A stretch of 64,000 nucleotides of DNA from Bathymodiolus brooksi (Eukaryota > Mollusca > Bivalvia > Mytilida > Modiolidae), in the NCBI GenBank assembly GCA_963680875.1, contig OY804579.1, positions 82,883,095 to 82,947,094 of the forward strand, read 5' to 3'. The translations under genes were made by a program, and so were the position numbers. Shown one piece after another: positions 11,048-25,100 of this stretch (its first letter is position 1; each line of letters begins with the position of its first letter). The notes below the pieces were generated by a model. That model was not told the origin of the DNA. It searched no databases and worked only from the letters and a program-made list of their open reading frames with translations.

Positions 11048-12317
11048 GTATTTGTTACAGTCTTAGCCGAACTACCTTAATACTTACTGATGGTCTACCA
11101 TGAAGCTAAATCATTTATAGGTATTTTATACGCAGGCTTAGCGAACTATCTTAATACTTACTGATGGTCTACCATGAAGCTATATCATTAATAGGTATTT
11201 GTTACACTGGCTTAGCCGAACTACCTTAATGCTTACTGATGGTCTACCATGAAGCTAAATCATTTATAGGTATTTGTTACACTGGCTTAGCAGAACTACC
11301 TTAATACTTACTGATGGTCTACCATGAAGCTAAATCATTTATAGGTATTTGCTACAGTCATAGCCGAACTACCTTAATGCTTACTGATGGTCTACCATGA
11401 CGCTAAATCATTTATAGGTATTTGTTACACAGTCATAGCCGAACTACCTTAATGCTTACTGAAGGTCTACCATGAAGCTAAATCATTAATAGGTATTTGT
11501 TACACAGTCTTAGCCGAATTACCTTAATGCTTACTGATGGTCTACCATGACGCTAAATCATTTATAGGTATTTGTTACACAGTCATAGCCGAACTACCTT
11601 AATACTTACTGATGGTCTACCATGAAGCTAAATCATTTATAGGTATTTGTTACACAGTCATAGCCGAACTACCTTAATGCTTACTGATGGTCTACCATGA
11701 CGCTAAATCATTTATAGGTATTTGTTACACTGGCTTAGCCGAACTACCTTAATGCTTACTGATGGTCTATCATGACGCTAAATCATTTATAGGTATTTGT
11801 TACACAGTCATAGCCGAACTACCTTAATACTTACTGATGGTCTACCATGAAGCTAAATCATTAATAGGTATTTGTTACACTGGCTTAGCCGAACTACCTT
11901 AATACTTACTGATGGTCTACCATGACGCTAAATCATTTATAGGTATTTGTTACACAGTCATAGCCGAACTACCTTAATGCTTACTGATGGTCTACCATGA
12001 CGCTAAATCATTTATAGGTATTTGTTACACAGTCTTAGCCGAACTACCTTAATACTTACTGATGGTCTACCATGAAGCTAAATCATTTATAGGTATTTGT
12101 TACACAGTCATAGCCGAACTACCTTAATGCTTACTGATGGTCTACCATAAAGCTAAATCATTAATAGGTATTTGTTACACTGGCTTAGCCGAACTACCTT
12201 AATGCTTACTGATGGTCTACCATGAAGCTAAATCATTTATAGATATTTGTTACACAGGCTTAGCCGAACTACCTTAATGCTTACTAATGGTCTACCATGA
12301 AGCTAAATCATTTATAG

Positions 12318-12613
12318 GTATTTGTTACAGTCATAGTCGAACTATCTTAATGCTTACTGATGGTCTACCATGAAGCTAAGTCATTTATAGGTATTTGTTA
12401 CACAGGCTTAGTCGAATTACCTTAATGCTTACTGATGGTCTACCATGAAGCTAAATCATTTATAGGTATTTGTTACACAGTCTTAGCCGAACTACCTTAA
12501 TGCTTACTGATGGTCTACCATGAAGCTAAATCATTTATAGGTATTTGTTACAGTCATAGTCGAACTACCTTAATACTTACTGATGGTCTACCATGAAGCT
12601 AAATCATTTATAG
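12318..12613 (+). repeat. Domain B cassette, copy 3
   Basis: Third copy of the cassette, ending directly at a second GTATTTTATACGCAGG monomer (12614). The two GTATTTTATACGCAGG monomers are 1493 bp apart, close to 20 monomers. A loose period of about 1.5 kb may underlie this part of domain B. Confidence 0.66.
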
Positions 12614-13134
12614 GTATTTTATACGCAGGCTTAGCCGAACTACCTTAATGCTTACTGATGGTCTACCATGAAGCTAAATCATTAATAGGTATTTGTTACA
12701 CTGGCTGAGCAGAACTACATTAATACTTACTGATGGTCTACCATGAAGCTAAATCATTTATAGGTATTTGTTACAGTCATAGCCGAACTACCTTAATGCT
12801 TACTGATGGTCTACCATGACGCTAAATCATTTATAGGTATTTGTTACACAGTCATAGCCGAACTACCTTAATGCTTACTGATGGTCTACCATGAAGCTAA
12901 ATCATTTATAGGTATTTGTTACACAGTCATAGCCGAACTACCTTAATGCTTACTGATTGTCTACCATGAAGCTAAATCATTTACAGGTATTTGTTACACA
13001 GTCATTGTCGAACTACCTTAATGCTTACTGATGGTCTACCATGAAGCTAAATCATTTATAGGTATTTGTTACAGTCTTAGCCGAACTATCTTAATACTTA
13101 CTGATGGTCTACCATGACGCTAAATCATTTATAG

Positions 13135-13881
13135 GAATTTGTTACACAGTCTTAGCGGAATTACCTTAATACTTACTGATGGTCTACCATGACGCTAAAT
13201 CATTTATAGGTATTTGTTACGCTGGCTTAGCCGAACTACCTTAATACTTACTGATGGTCTACCATGACGCTAAGTCATTTATAGGTATTTGTTACACAGT
13301 CATAGCCGAACTACCTTAATACTCACTAATGGTCTACCATGACGCTAAATCATTTATAGGTATTTGTTACACAGTCATAGCCGAACTACCTTAATGCTTA
13401 CTGATGGTCTACCATGAAGCTAAATCATTTATAGGTATTTGTTACACAGTCATAGCCGAACTACCTTAATGCTTACTGATGGTCTACCATGAAGCTAAAT
13501 CTTTTATAGGTATTTGTTACAGTCATAGCCGAACTACCTTAATACTTACTGATGGTCTACCATGAAGCTAAATCATTTATAGGTATTTCTTACACAGGCT
13601 TAGCCGAACTACCTTAATGCTTACTGATGGTCTATCATGAAGCTAAATCATTTATAGGTATTGTTACACAGGCTTAGCCGAACTACCTTAATGCTTACTG
13701 ATGGTCTACCATGAAGCTAAATCATTTATAGGTATTTGTTACACAGGCTTAGCCGAACTACCTTAATGCTGACTGATGGTCTACCATGACGCTAAATCAT
13801 TTATAGGTATTTGTTACACAGTCATAGCCGAACTACCTTAATACTTACTGATGGTCTACCATAAAGCTAAATCATTTATAG
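13135..13881 (+). repeat. Domain C lead-in block
   Basis: Ten monomers: CACAGTCTTAGCGGAATT, GTTACGCTGG, an AAGTC monomer, TACTCACTAATGG, AAATCTTTTATAGG (13501), GTATTTCTTACACAGG and TCTATCATG among others. This block recurs, with small changes, starting at 22548, 25765 and 38089, so it is shared by the C and D domains. A one-base deletion (GGTATTGTTAC, about 13661) is private to this copy. Confidence 0.78.
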
Positions 13882-15971
13882 GTATTTGTTACACAGTCAT
13901 AGCAGAACTACCTGAATACTTACTGATGGTCTACCATGAAGCTAAATCATTTATAGGTATTTGTTACAGTCATAGCCGAACTACCTTAATGCTTACTGAT
14001 GGTCTACCATGACGCTAAATCATTTATAGGTATTTGTTACACAGTCATAGCCGAACTACCTTAATACTTACTGATGGTCTACCATAAAGCTAAATCATTT
14101 ATAGGTATTTGTTACACAGTCATAGCAGAACTACCTGAATACTTACTGATGGTCTACCATGAAGCTAAATCATTTATAGGTATTTGTTACAGTCATAGCC
14201 GAACTACCTTAATGCTTACTGATGGTCTACCATGAAGCTAAATCATTTATAGGTATTTGTTACACAGTCTTAGCCAAACTACCTTAATGTTTACTGATGG
14301 TCTACCATGAAGCTAAATCATATATGGGTATTTTTTACACAGTCATAGCCGAACTACCTTAATACTTACTGATGGTCTACCATGAAGCTAAATCATTTAT
14401 AGGTATTTGTTACACAGTCATAGCCGAACTACCTTAATGCTTACTGATGGTCTACCCTGACGCTAAATCATTTATAGGTATTTGTTACACAGTCATAGCC
14501 GAACTACCTTAATACTTACTGATGGTCTACCATAAAGCTAAATCATTTATAGGTATTTGTTACACAGTCATAGCAGAACTACCTGAATACTTACTGATGG
14601 TCTACCATGAAGCTAAATCATTTATAGGTATTTGTTACAGTCATAGCCGAACTACCTTAATGCTTACTGATGGTCTACCATGAAGCTAAATCATTTATAG
14701 GTATTTGTTACACAGTCTTAGCCGAACTACCTTAATGTTTACTGATGGTCTACCATGAAGCTAAATCATTTATGGGTATTTTTTACACAGTCATAGCCGA
14801 ACTACCTTAATACTTACTGATGGTCTACCATGAAGCTAAATCATTTATAGGTATTTGTTACACAGTCATAGCCGAACTACCTTAATGCTTACTGATGGTC
14901 TACCATGACGCTAAATCATTTATAGGTATTTGTTACACAGTCATAGCCGAACTACCTTAATACTTACTGATGGTCTACCATAAAGCTAAATCATTTATAG
15001 GTATTTGTTACACAGTCATAGCAGAACTACCTGAATACTTACTGATGGTCTACAATGAAGCTAAATCATTTATAGGTATTTGTTACAGTCATAGCCGAAC
15101 TACCTTAATGCTTACTGATGGTCTACCATGAAGCTAAATCATTTATAGGTATTTGTTACACAGTCTTAGCCGAACTACCTTAATGTTTACTGATGGTCTA
15201 CCATGAAGCTAAATCATTTATGGGTATTTTTTACACAGTCATAGCCGAACTACCTTAATACTTACTGATGGTCTACCATGAAGCTAAATCATTTATAGGT
15301 ATTTGTTACACAGTCATAGCCGAACTACCTTTATACTTACTGATGGTCTACCATGACGCTAAGTCATTTATAGGTATTTGTTACACAGTCATAGCCGAAC
15401 TACCTTAATACTCACTGATGGTCTACCATGACGCTAAATCATTTATAGGTATTTGTTACACAGTCATAGCCGAACTACCTTAATGTTTACTGATGGTCTA
15501 CCATGAAGCTAAATCATTTATAGGTATTTGTTACACAGTCATAGCCGAACTACCTTAATGCTTACTGATGGTCTACCATGAAGCTAAATCTTTTATAGGT
15601 ATTTGTTACAGTCATAGCCGAACTACCTTAATACTTACTGATGGTCTACCATGAAGCTAAATCATTTATAGGTATTTCTTACACAGGCTTAGCCGAACTA
15701 CCTTAATGCTTACTGATGGTCTATCATGAAGCTAAATCATTTATAGGTATTTGTTACACAGGCTTAGCCGAACTACCTTAATGCTTACTGATGGTCTACC
15801 ATGAAGCTAAATCATTTATAGGTATTTGTTACACAGGCTTAGCCGAACTACCTTAATGCTTACTGATGGTCTACCATGACGCTAAATCATTAATAGGTAT
15901 TTGTTACACAGTCATAGCCGAACTACCTTAATACTTACTGATGGTCTACCATAAAGCTAAATCATTTATAG
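13882..15971 (+). repeat. Domain C super-unit C1 (2090 bp)
   Basis: Starts at a CCTGAATAC monomer (TTAAT changed to TGAAT). Contains a three-monomer 223-bp unit, then the six-monomer 448-bp unit, then further monomers including another copy of the AAATCTTTTATAGG block (15590). CCTGAAT monomers start at 13882, 14105, 14553, 15001 and 15972, giving steps of 223, 448, 448 and 971 bp. Confidence 0.85.
14105..14552 (+). repeat. Six-monomer HOR-C unit (448 bp), type copy
   Basis: Monomer order: CCTGAATAC; short AGTCATAGCC; CACAGTCTTAGCCAAAC with ATGTTTACTG; GGGTATTTTTTACAC; CACAGTCAT with GACG; CACAGTCAT with CATAAAG. Five 75-mers and one 73-mer give 448 bp. Near-identical copies start at 14553, 15001 (partial), 16195, 17164 and 18806. 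The fourth monomer has a run of six T on the plus strand. Confidence 0.87.
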
Positions 15972-18582
15972 GTATTTGTTACACAGTCATAGCAGAACTA
16001 CCTGAATACTTACTGATGGTCTACCATGAAGCTAAATCATTTATAGGTATTTGTTACAGTCATAGCCGAACTACCTTAATGCTTACTGATGGTCTACCAT
16101 GACGCTAAATCATTTATAGGTATTTGTTACACAGTCATAGCCGAACTACCTTAATACTTACTGATGGTCTACCATAAAGCTAAATCATTTATAGGTATTT
16201 GTTACACAGTCATAGCAGAACTACCTGAATACTTACTGATGGTCTACCATGAAGCTAAATCATTTATAGGTATTTGTTACAGTCATAGCCGAACTACCTT
16301 AATGCTTACTGATGGTCTACCATGAAGCTAAATCATTTATAGGTATTTGTTACACAGTCTTAGCCAAACTACCTTAATGTTTACTGATGGTCTACCATGA
16401 AGCTAAATCATATATGGGTATTTTTTACACAGTCATAGCCGAACTACCTTAATACTTACTGATGGTCTACCATGAAGCTAAATCATTTATAGGTATTTGT
16501 TACACAGTCATAGCCGAACTACCTTAATGCTTACTGATGGTCTACCATGACGCTAAATCATTTATAGGTATTTGTTACACAGTCATAGCCGAACTACCTT
16601 AATACTTACTGATGGTCTACCATAAAGCTAAATCATTTATAGGTATTTGTTACACAGTCATAGCAGAACTACCTGAATACTTACTGATGGTCTACCATGA
16701 AGCTAAATCATTTATAGGTATTTGTTACAGTCATAGCCGAACTACCTTAATGCTTACTGATGGTCTACCATGACGCTAAATCATTTATAGGTATTTGTTA
16801 CACAGTCATAGCCGAACTACCTTAATACTTACTGATGGTCTACCATAAAGCTAAATCATTTATAGGTATTTGTTACACAGTCATAGCAGAACTACCTGAA
16901 TACTTACTGATGGTCTACCATGAAGCTAAATCATTTATAGGTATTTGTTACAGTCATAGCCGAACTACCTTAATGCTTACTGATGGTCTACCATGAAGCT
17001 AAATCATTTATAGGTATTTGTTACACAGTCTTAGCCAAACTACCTTAATGTTTACTGATGGTCTACCATGAAGCTAAATCATATATGGGTATTTTTTACA
17101 CAGTCATAGCCGAACTACCTTAATACTTACTGATGGTCTACCATAAAGCTAAATCATTTATAGGTATTTGTTACACAGTCATAGCAGAACTACCTGAATA
17201 CTTACTGATGGTCTACCATGAAGCTAAATCATTTATAGGTATTTGTTACAGTCATAGCCGAACTACCTTAATGCTTACTGATGGTCTACCATGAAGCTAA
17301 ATCATTTATAGGTATTTGTTACACAGTCTTAGCCGAACTACCTTAATGTTTACTGATGGTCTACCATGAAGCTAAATCATTTATGGGTATTTTTTACACA
17401 GTCATAGCCGAACTACCTTAATACTTACTGATGGTCTACCATGAAGCTAAATCATTTATAGGTATTTGTTACACAGTCATAGCCGAACTACCTTAATGCT
17501 TACTGATGGTCTACCATGACGCTAAATCATTTATAGGTATTTGTTGCACAGTCATAGCCGAACTACCTTAATACTTACTGATGGTCTACCATAAAGCTAA
17601 ATCATTTATAGGTATTTGTTACACAGTCATAGCAGAACTACCTGAATACTTACTGATGGTCTACAATGAAGCTAAATCATTTATTGGTATTTGTTACAGT
17701 CATAGCCGAACTACCTTAATGCTTACTGATGGTCTACCATGAAGCTAAATCATTTATAGGTATTTGTTACACAGTCTTAGCCGAACTACCTTAATGTTTA
17801 CTGATGGTCTACCATGAAGCTAAATCATTTATGGGTATTTTTTACACAGTCATAGCCGAACTACCTTAATACTTACTGATGGTCTACCATGAAGCTAAAT
17901 CATTTATAGGTATTTGTTACACAGTCATAGCCGAACTACCTTTATACTTACTGATGGTCTACCATGACGCTAAATCATTTATAGGTATTTGTTACACAGT
18001 CATAGCCGAACTACCTTAATACTCACCGATGGTCTACCATGACGCTAAATCATTTATAGGTATTTGTTACACAGTCATAGCCGAACTACCTTAATGCTTA
18101 CTGATGGTCTACCATGAAGCTAAATCATTTATAGGTATTTGTTACACAGTCATAGCCGAACTACCTTAATGCTTACTGATGGTCTACCATGAAGCTAATT
18201 CTTTTATAGGTATTTGTTACAGTCATAGCCGAACTACCTTAATACTTACTGATGGTCTACCATGAAGTTAAATCATTTATAGGTATTTCTTACACAGGCT
18301 TAGCCGAACTACCTTAATGCTTACTGATGGTCTATCATGAAGCTAAATCATTTATAGGTATTTGTTACACAGGCTTAGCCGAACTACCTTAATGCTTACT
18401 GATGGTCTACCATGAAGCTAAATCATTTATAGGTATTTGTTACACAGGCTTAGCCGAACTACCTTAATGCTTACTGATGGTCTACCATGACGCTAAATCA
18501 TTTATAGGTATTTGTTACACAGTCATAGCCGAACTACCTTAATACTTACTGATGGTCTACCATAAAGCTAAATCATTTATAG
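15972..18582 (+). repeat. Domain C super-unit C2 (2611 bp)
   Basis: Repeats the order of C1 with 521 bp more (seven monomers). CCTGAAT steps are 223, 448, 223, 298, 448 and 971 bp. The extra 223 and 298 steps are partial six-mers (at 16643 and 16866), so exchange has occurred in units smaller than the 448-bp repeat. It ends after a third AAATCTTTTATAGG-type block (18201, here AATTCTTTTATAGG). Confidence 0.84.
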
Positions 18583-19776
18583 GTATTTGTTACACAGTCA
18601 TAGCAGAACTACCTGAATACTTACTGATGGTCTACCATGAAGCTAAATCATTTATAGGTATTTGTTACAGTCATAGCCGAACTACCTTAATGCTTACTGA
18701 TGGTCTACCATGACGCTAAATCATTTATAGGTATTTGTTACACAGTCATAGCCGAACTACCTTAATACTTACTGATGGTCTACCATAAAGCTAAATCATT
18801 TATAGGTATTTGTTACACAGTCATAGCAGAACTACCTGAATACTTACTGATGGTCTACCATGAAGCTAAATCATTTATAGGTATTTGTTACAGTCATAGC
18901 CGAACTACCTTAATGCTTACTGATGGTCTACCATGAAGCTAAATCATTTATAGGTATTTGTTACACAGTCTTAGCCAAACTACCTTAATGTTTACTGATG
19001 GTCTACCATGAAGCTAAATCATATATGGGTATTTTTTACACAGTCATAGCCGAACTACCTTAATACTTACTGATGGTCTACCATGAAGCTAAATCATTTA
19101 TAGGTATTTGTTACACAGTCATAGCCGAACTACCTTAATGCTTACTGATGGTCTACCATGACGCTAAATCATTTATAGGTATTTGTTACACAGTCATAGC
19201 CGAACTACCTTAATACTTACTGATGGTCTACCATAAAGCTAAATCATTTATAGGTATTTGTTACACAGTCATAGCAGAACTACCTGAATACTTACTGATG
19301 GTCTACCATGAAGCTAAATCATTTATAGGTATTTGTTACAGTCATAGCCGAACTACCTTAATGCTTACTGATGGTCTACCATGAAGCTAAATCATTTATA
19401 GGTATTTGTTACACAGTCTTAGCCGAACTACCTTAATGTTTACTGATGGTCTACCATGAAGCTAAATCATTTATGGGTATTTTTTACACAGTCATAGCCG
19501 AACTACCTTAATACTTACTGATGGTCTACCATGAAGCTAAATCATTTATAGGTATTTGTTACACAGTCATAGCCGAACTACCTTAATGCTTACTGATGGT
19601 CTACCATGACGCTAAATCATTTATAGGTATTTGTTACACAGTCATAGCCGAACTACCTTAATGCTTACTGATGGTCTACCATGAAGCTAAATCATTTATA
19701 GGTATTTGTTACACAGTCTTAGCCGAACTACCTTAATGTTTACTGATGGTCTACCATGAAGCTAAATCATTTATGG
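18583..19776 (+). repeat. Domain C super-unit C3, first part
   Basis: Begins as C1 and C2 (CCTGAAT steps 223 and 448), then keeps cycling short runs of HOR-C monomers. It does not continue into the AAATCTTTTATAGG block. It ends at the GGATATTTTTTAC monomer (19777), where the 1198-bp duplication starts. Confidence 0.78.
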
Positions 19777-20974
19777 ATATTTTTTACACAGTCATAGCCG
19801 AACTACCTTAATACTTACTGATGGTCTACCATGAAGCTAAATCATTTATAGGTATTTGTTACACAGTCATAGCCGAACTACCTTAATGCTTACTGATGGT
19901 CTACCATGACGCTAAATCATTTATAGGTATTTGTTACACAGTCATAGCCGCACTACCTTAATACTTACTGATGGTCTACCATAAAGCTAAATCATTTATA
20001 GGTATTTGTTACACAGTCATAGCAGAACTACCTGAATACTTACTGATGGTCTACAATGAAGCTAAATCATTTATAGGTATTTGTTACAGTCATAGCCGAA
20101 CTACCTTAATGCTTACTGATGGTCTACCATGAAGCTAAATCATTTATAGGTATTTGTTACACAGTCTTAGCCGAACTACCTTAATGTTTACTGATGGTCT
20201 ACCATGAAGCTAAATCATGTATGGGTATTTTTTACACAGTCATATCCGAACTACCTTAATACTTACTGATGGTCTACCATGAAGCTAAATCATTTATAGG
20301 TATTTGTTACACAGTCATAGCCGAACTACCTTAATGCTTACTGATGGTCTACCATGACGCTAAATCATTTATAGGTATTTGTTACACAGTCTTAGCCGAA
20401 CTACCTTAATGTTTACTGATGGTCTACCATGAAGCTAAATCATTTATGGGTATTTTTTACACAGTCATAGCCGAACTACCTTAATACTTACTGATGGTCT
20501 ACCATGAAGCTAAATCAGTTATAGGTATTTGTTACACAGTCATAGCCGAACTACCTTAATGCTTACTGATGGTCTACCATGACGCTAAATCATTTATAGG
20601 TATTTGTTACACAGTCATAGCCGAACTACCTTAATGCTTACTGATGGTCTACCATGAAGCTAAATCATTTATAGGTATTTGTTACACAGTCTTAGCCGAA
20701 CTACCTTAATGTTTACTGATGGTCTACCATGAAGCTAAATCAATTATGGGTATTTTTTACACAGTCATAGCCGAACTACCTTAATACTTACTGATGGTCT
20801 ACCATGAAGCTAAATCATGTATAGGTATTTGTTACACAGTCATAGCCGAACTACCTTAATGCTTACTGATGGTCTACCATGACGCTAAATCATTTATAGG
20901 TATTTGTTACACTGGCTTAACCGAACTACCTTAATGCTTACTGATGGTCTACCATGACGCTAAATCATTTATAG
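19777..20974 (+). repeat. 1198-bp tandem duplication, copy 1
   Basis: Sixteen monomers repeated immediately afterwards. Private markers shared by the two copies at exactly +1198 are GCCGCACTACC (19948), CATATCCGAAC (20241), AAATCAGTTATAGG, CAATTATGGG and GGCTTAACCG. Such rare variants shared in order show direct duplication. Confidence 0.88.
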
Positions 20975-22172
20975 GTATTTGTTACACAGTCATAGCCGAA
21001 CAACCTTAATACTTACTGATGGTCTACCATGAAGCTAAATCATTTATAGGTATTTGTTACACAGTCATAGCCGAACTACCTTAATGCTTACTGATGGTCT
21101 ACCATGACGCTAAATCATTTATAGGTATTTGTTACACAGTCATAGCCGCACTACCTTAATACTTACTGATGGTCTACCATAAAGCTAAATCATTTATAGG
21201 TATTTGTTACACAGTCATAGCAGAACTACCTGAATACTTACTGATGGTCTACAATGAAGCTAAATCATTTATAGGTATTTGTTACAGTCATAGCCGAACT
21301 ACCTTAATGCTTACTGATGGTCTACCATGAAGCTAAATCATTTATAGGTATTTGTTACACAGTCTTAGCCGAACTACCTTAATGTTTACTGATGGTCTAC
21401 CATGAAGCTAAATCATGTATGGGTATTTTTTACACAGTCATATCCGAACTACCTTAATACTTACTGATGGTCTACCATGAAGCTAAATCATTTATAGGTA
21501 TTTGTTACACAGTCATAGCCGAACTACCTTAATGCTTACTGATGGTCTACCATGACGCTAAATCATTTATAGGTATTTGTTACACAGTCTTGGCCGAACT
21601 ACCTTAATGTTTACTGATGGTCTACCATGAAGCTAAATCATTTATGGGTATTTTTTACACAGTCATAGCCGAACTACCTTAATACTTACTGATGGTCTAC
21701 CATGAAGCTAAATCAGTTATAGGTATTTGTTACACAGTCATAGCCGAACTACCTTAATGCTTACTGATGGTCTACCATGACGCTAAATCATTTATAGGTA
21801 TTTGTTACACAGTCATAGCCGAACTACCTTAATGCTTACTGATGGTCTACCATGAAGCTAAATCATTTATAGGTATTTGTTACACAGTCTTAGCCGAACT
21901 ACCTTAATGTTTACTGATGGTCTACCATGAAGCTAAATCAATTATGGGTATTTTTTACACAGTCATAGCCGAACTACCTTAATACTTACTGATGGTCTAC
22001 CATGAAGCTAAATCATGTATAGGTATTTGTTACACAGTCATAGCCGAACTACCTTAATGCTTACTGATGGTCTACCATGACGCTAAATCATTTATAGGTA
22101 TTTGTTACACTGGCTTAACCGAACTACCTTAATGCTTACTGATGGTCTACCATGACGCTAAATCATTTATAG
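20975..22172 (+). repeat. 1198-bp tandem duplication, copy 2
   Basis: Second copy, with markers at 21146, 21439 and so on. It differs from copy 1 by few substitutions, for example CTTGGCCG near 21590 and GAACAACC in its first monomer. That GAACAACC variant recurs at about 22196, where a third repeat would begin, and at 25411 and 37735 in domain D. Confidence 0.88.
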
Positions 22173-25100
22173 GTATTTGTTACACAGTCATAGCCGAACA
22201 ACCTTAATACTTACTGATGGTCTACCATGAAGCTAAATCATTAATAGGTATTTGTTACACTGGCTTAGCCGAACTACCTTAATACTTACTGATGGTCTAC
22301 CATGACGCTAAATCATTAATAGGTATTTGTTACACAGGCTTAGCCGAACTACCTTAATGCTTACTGATGGTCTACCATGACGCAAAATCATTTATAGGTA
22401 TTTGTTACACAGTCATAGCCGAACTACCTTAATACTTACTGATGGTCTACCATGAAGCTAAATCATTTATAGGTATTTGCTACACAGTCATAGCCGAACT
22501 ACCTTAAAGCTTACTGATGGTCTACCATGACGCTAAATCATTTATAGGTATTTGTTACACAGTCTTAGCGGAATTACCTTAATACTTACTGATTGTCTAC
22601 CATGACGCTAAATCATTTATAGGTATTTGTTACGCTGGCTTAGTGGAATTACTTTAATACTTACTGATGGTCTACCATGACGCTAAGTCATTTATAGGTA
22701 TTTGTTACACAGTCATAGCCGAACTACCTTAATACTCACTGATGGTCTACCATGACGCTAAATCATTTATAGGTATTTGTTACACAGTCATAGCCGAACT
22801 ACCTTAATGCTTACTGATGGTCTACCATGAAGCTAAATCATTTATAGGTATTTGTTACACAGTCATAGCCGAACTACCTTAATGCTTACTGATGGTCTAC
22901 CATGAAGCTAAATCTTTTATAGGTATTTGTTACAGTCATAGCCGAACTACCTTAATACTTACTGATGGTCTATCATGAAGCTAAATCATTTATAGGTATT
23001 TGTTACACAGGCTTAGCCGAACTACCTTAATGCTTACTGATGGTCTACCATGAAGCTAAATCATTTATAGGTATTTGTTACACAGGCTTAGCCGAACTAC
23101 CTTAATGCTTACTGATGGTCTACCATGAAGCTAAATCATTTATAGGTATTTGTTACTCAGGCTTAGCCGAACTACCTTAATGCTTACTGATGGTCTACCA
23201 TGACGCTAAATCATTTATAGGTATTTGTTACACAGTCATAGCCGAACTACCTTAATACTTACTGATGGTCTACCATGAAGCTAAATCATTTATAGGTATT
23301 TGTTACACAGTCATAGCAGAACTACCTGAATACTTACTGATGGTCTACAATGAAGCTAAATCATTTATAGGTATTTGTTACAGTCATAGCCGAACTACCT
23401 TAATGCTTACTGATGGTCTACCATGAAGCTAAATCATTTATAGGTATTTGTTACACAGTCATAGCCGAACTACCTTAATGCTTACTGATGGTCTACCATG
23501 AAGCTAAATCATTTATAGGTATTTGTTACACAGTCTTAGCCGAACTACCTTAATGTTTACTGATGGTCTACCATGAAGCTAAATCATTTATGGGTATTTT
23601 TTACACAGTCATAGCCGAACTACCTTAATACTTACTGATGGTCTACCATGAAGCTAAATCATTTATAGGTATTTGTTACACAGTCATAGCCGAACTACCT
23701 TAATGCTTACTGATGGTCTACCATGACGCTAAATCATTTATAGGTATTTGTTACACTGGCTTAGCCGAACTACCTTAATGCTTACTGATGGTCTACCATG
23801 ACGCTAAATCATTTATAGGTATTTGTTACACAGTCATAGCCGAACTACCTTAATACTTACTGATGGTCTACCATGAAGCTAAATCATTAATAGGTATTTG
23901 TTACACTGGCTTAGCCGAACTACCTTAATACTTATTGATGGTCTACCATGACGCTAAATCATTTATAGGTATTTGTTACACAGTCATAGCCGAACTACCT
24001 TAATACTTACTGATGGTCTACCATGAAGCTAAATCATTTATAGGTATTTGCTACACATTCATAGCCGAACTACCTTAATGCTTACTGATGGTCTACCATG
24101 ACGCTAAATCATATATAGGTATTTGTTACACTGGCTTAGCCGAACTACCTTAATGCTTACTGATGGTCTACCATGACGCTAAATCATTTATAGGTATTTG
24201 TTACACAGTCATAGCCGAACTACCTTAATGCTTACTGATGGTCTACAATGAAGCTAAATCATTAATAGGTATTTGTTACACAGTCAGAGCCGAACTACCT
24301 TAATACTTACTGATGGTCTACAATGAAGCTAAATCATTTATAGGTATTTGTTACACAGGCTTAGCCGAACTACCTTAATGCTTACTGATGGTCTACCATG
24401 AAGCTAAATCATTTATAGGTATTTGCTACACTGGCTTAGCCGAATTACCTTAATGCTTACTGATGGTCTACCATGAAGCTAAATCATTTATAGGTATTTG
24501 TTACACTGGCTCTGCCGAACTACCTTAATACTTACTGATGGTCTACCATGAAGCTAAATCATTTATAGGTATTTGTTACACAGTCTTAGCCGAACTACCT
24601 TAATACTTACTGATGGTCTACCATGACACTAAATCATTAATAGGTATTTGTTAAACAGGCTTAGCCGAACTACCTTAATACTTACTGATGGTCTACCATG
24701 AAGCTAAATCATTAATAGGTATTTGTTACACTGGCTTAGCCGAACTACCTTAATGCTTACTGATGGTCTACCATGAAGCTAAATCATATATAGGTATTTG
24801 TTACACTGGCTTAGCAGAACTACCTTAATACATACTGATGGTCTACCATGAAGCTAAATCATTTATAGGTATTTCTTACAGTCATAGCCGAACTACCTTA
24901 ATGCTTACTGATGGTCTACCATGACGCTAAATCATTTATAGGTATTTGTTACACAGTCATAGCCGAACTACCTTAATGCTTACTGATGGTCTACCATGAA
25001 GCTAAATCATTAATAGGTATTTGTTACACAGGCTTAGCAGAATTACCTTAATGCTTACTGATGGTCTACCATGAAGCTAAATCATTTATAGATATTTGTT

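Larger units (their letters stand above)
8661..13134 (+). repeat. Domain B: irregular, more divergent monomers
   Basis: About 60 monomers with many private substitutions and no clear long period. It also holds several of the array's single-base deletions (AAGTCTTTATAGG near 10815, TTAGCGAACTATC near 11140). Classes from both flanks are mixed: GAAG monomers like domain A on the left, GACG monomers like domain C from about 11.4 kb. Low homogeneity suggests an older or less recently exchanged part of the array, or a junction zone between two amplified domains. Confidence 0.8.

Noticed and set aside
13882..14050. Open reading frame of roughly 50 codons created where TTAAT becomes TGAAT (CCTGAATAC monomers)
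   Set aside because: The change removes the frame-3 TAA, so one forward frame runs through the monomer and stops in the next one. It recurs only because the monomer recurs, has no ribosome or promoter context, and other monomers stop in all six frames. It is a by-product of satellite variation.
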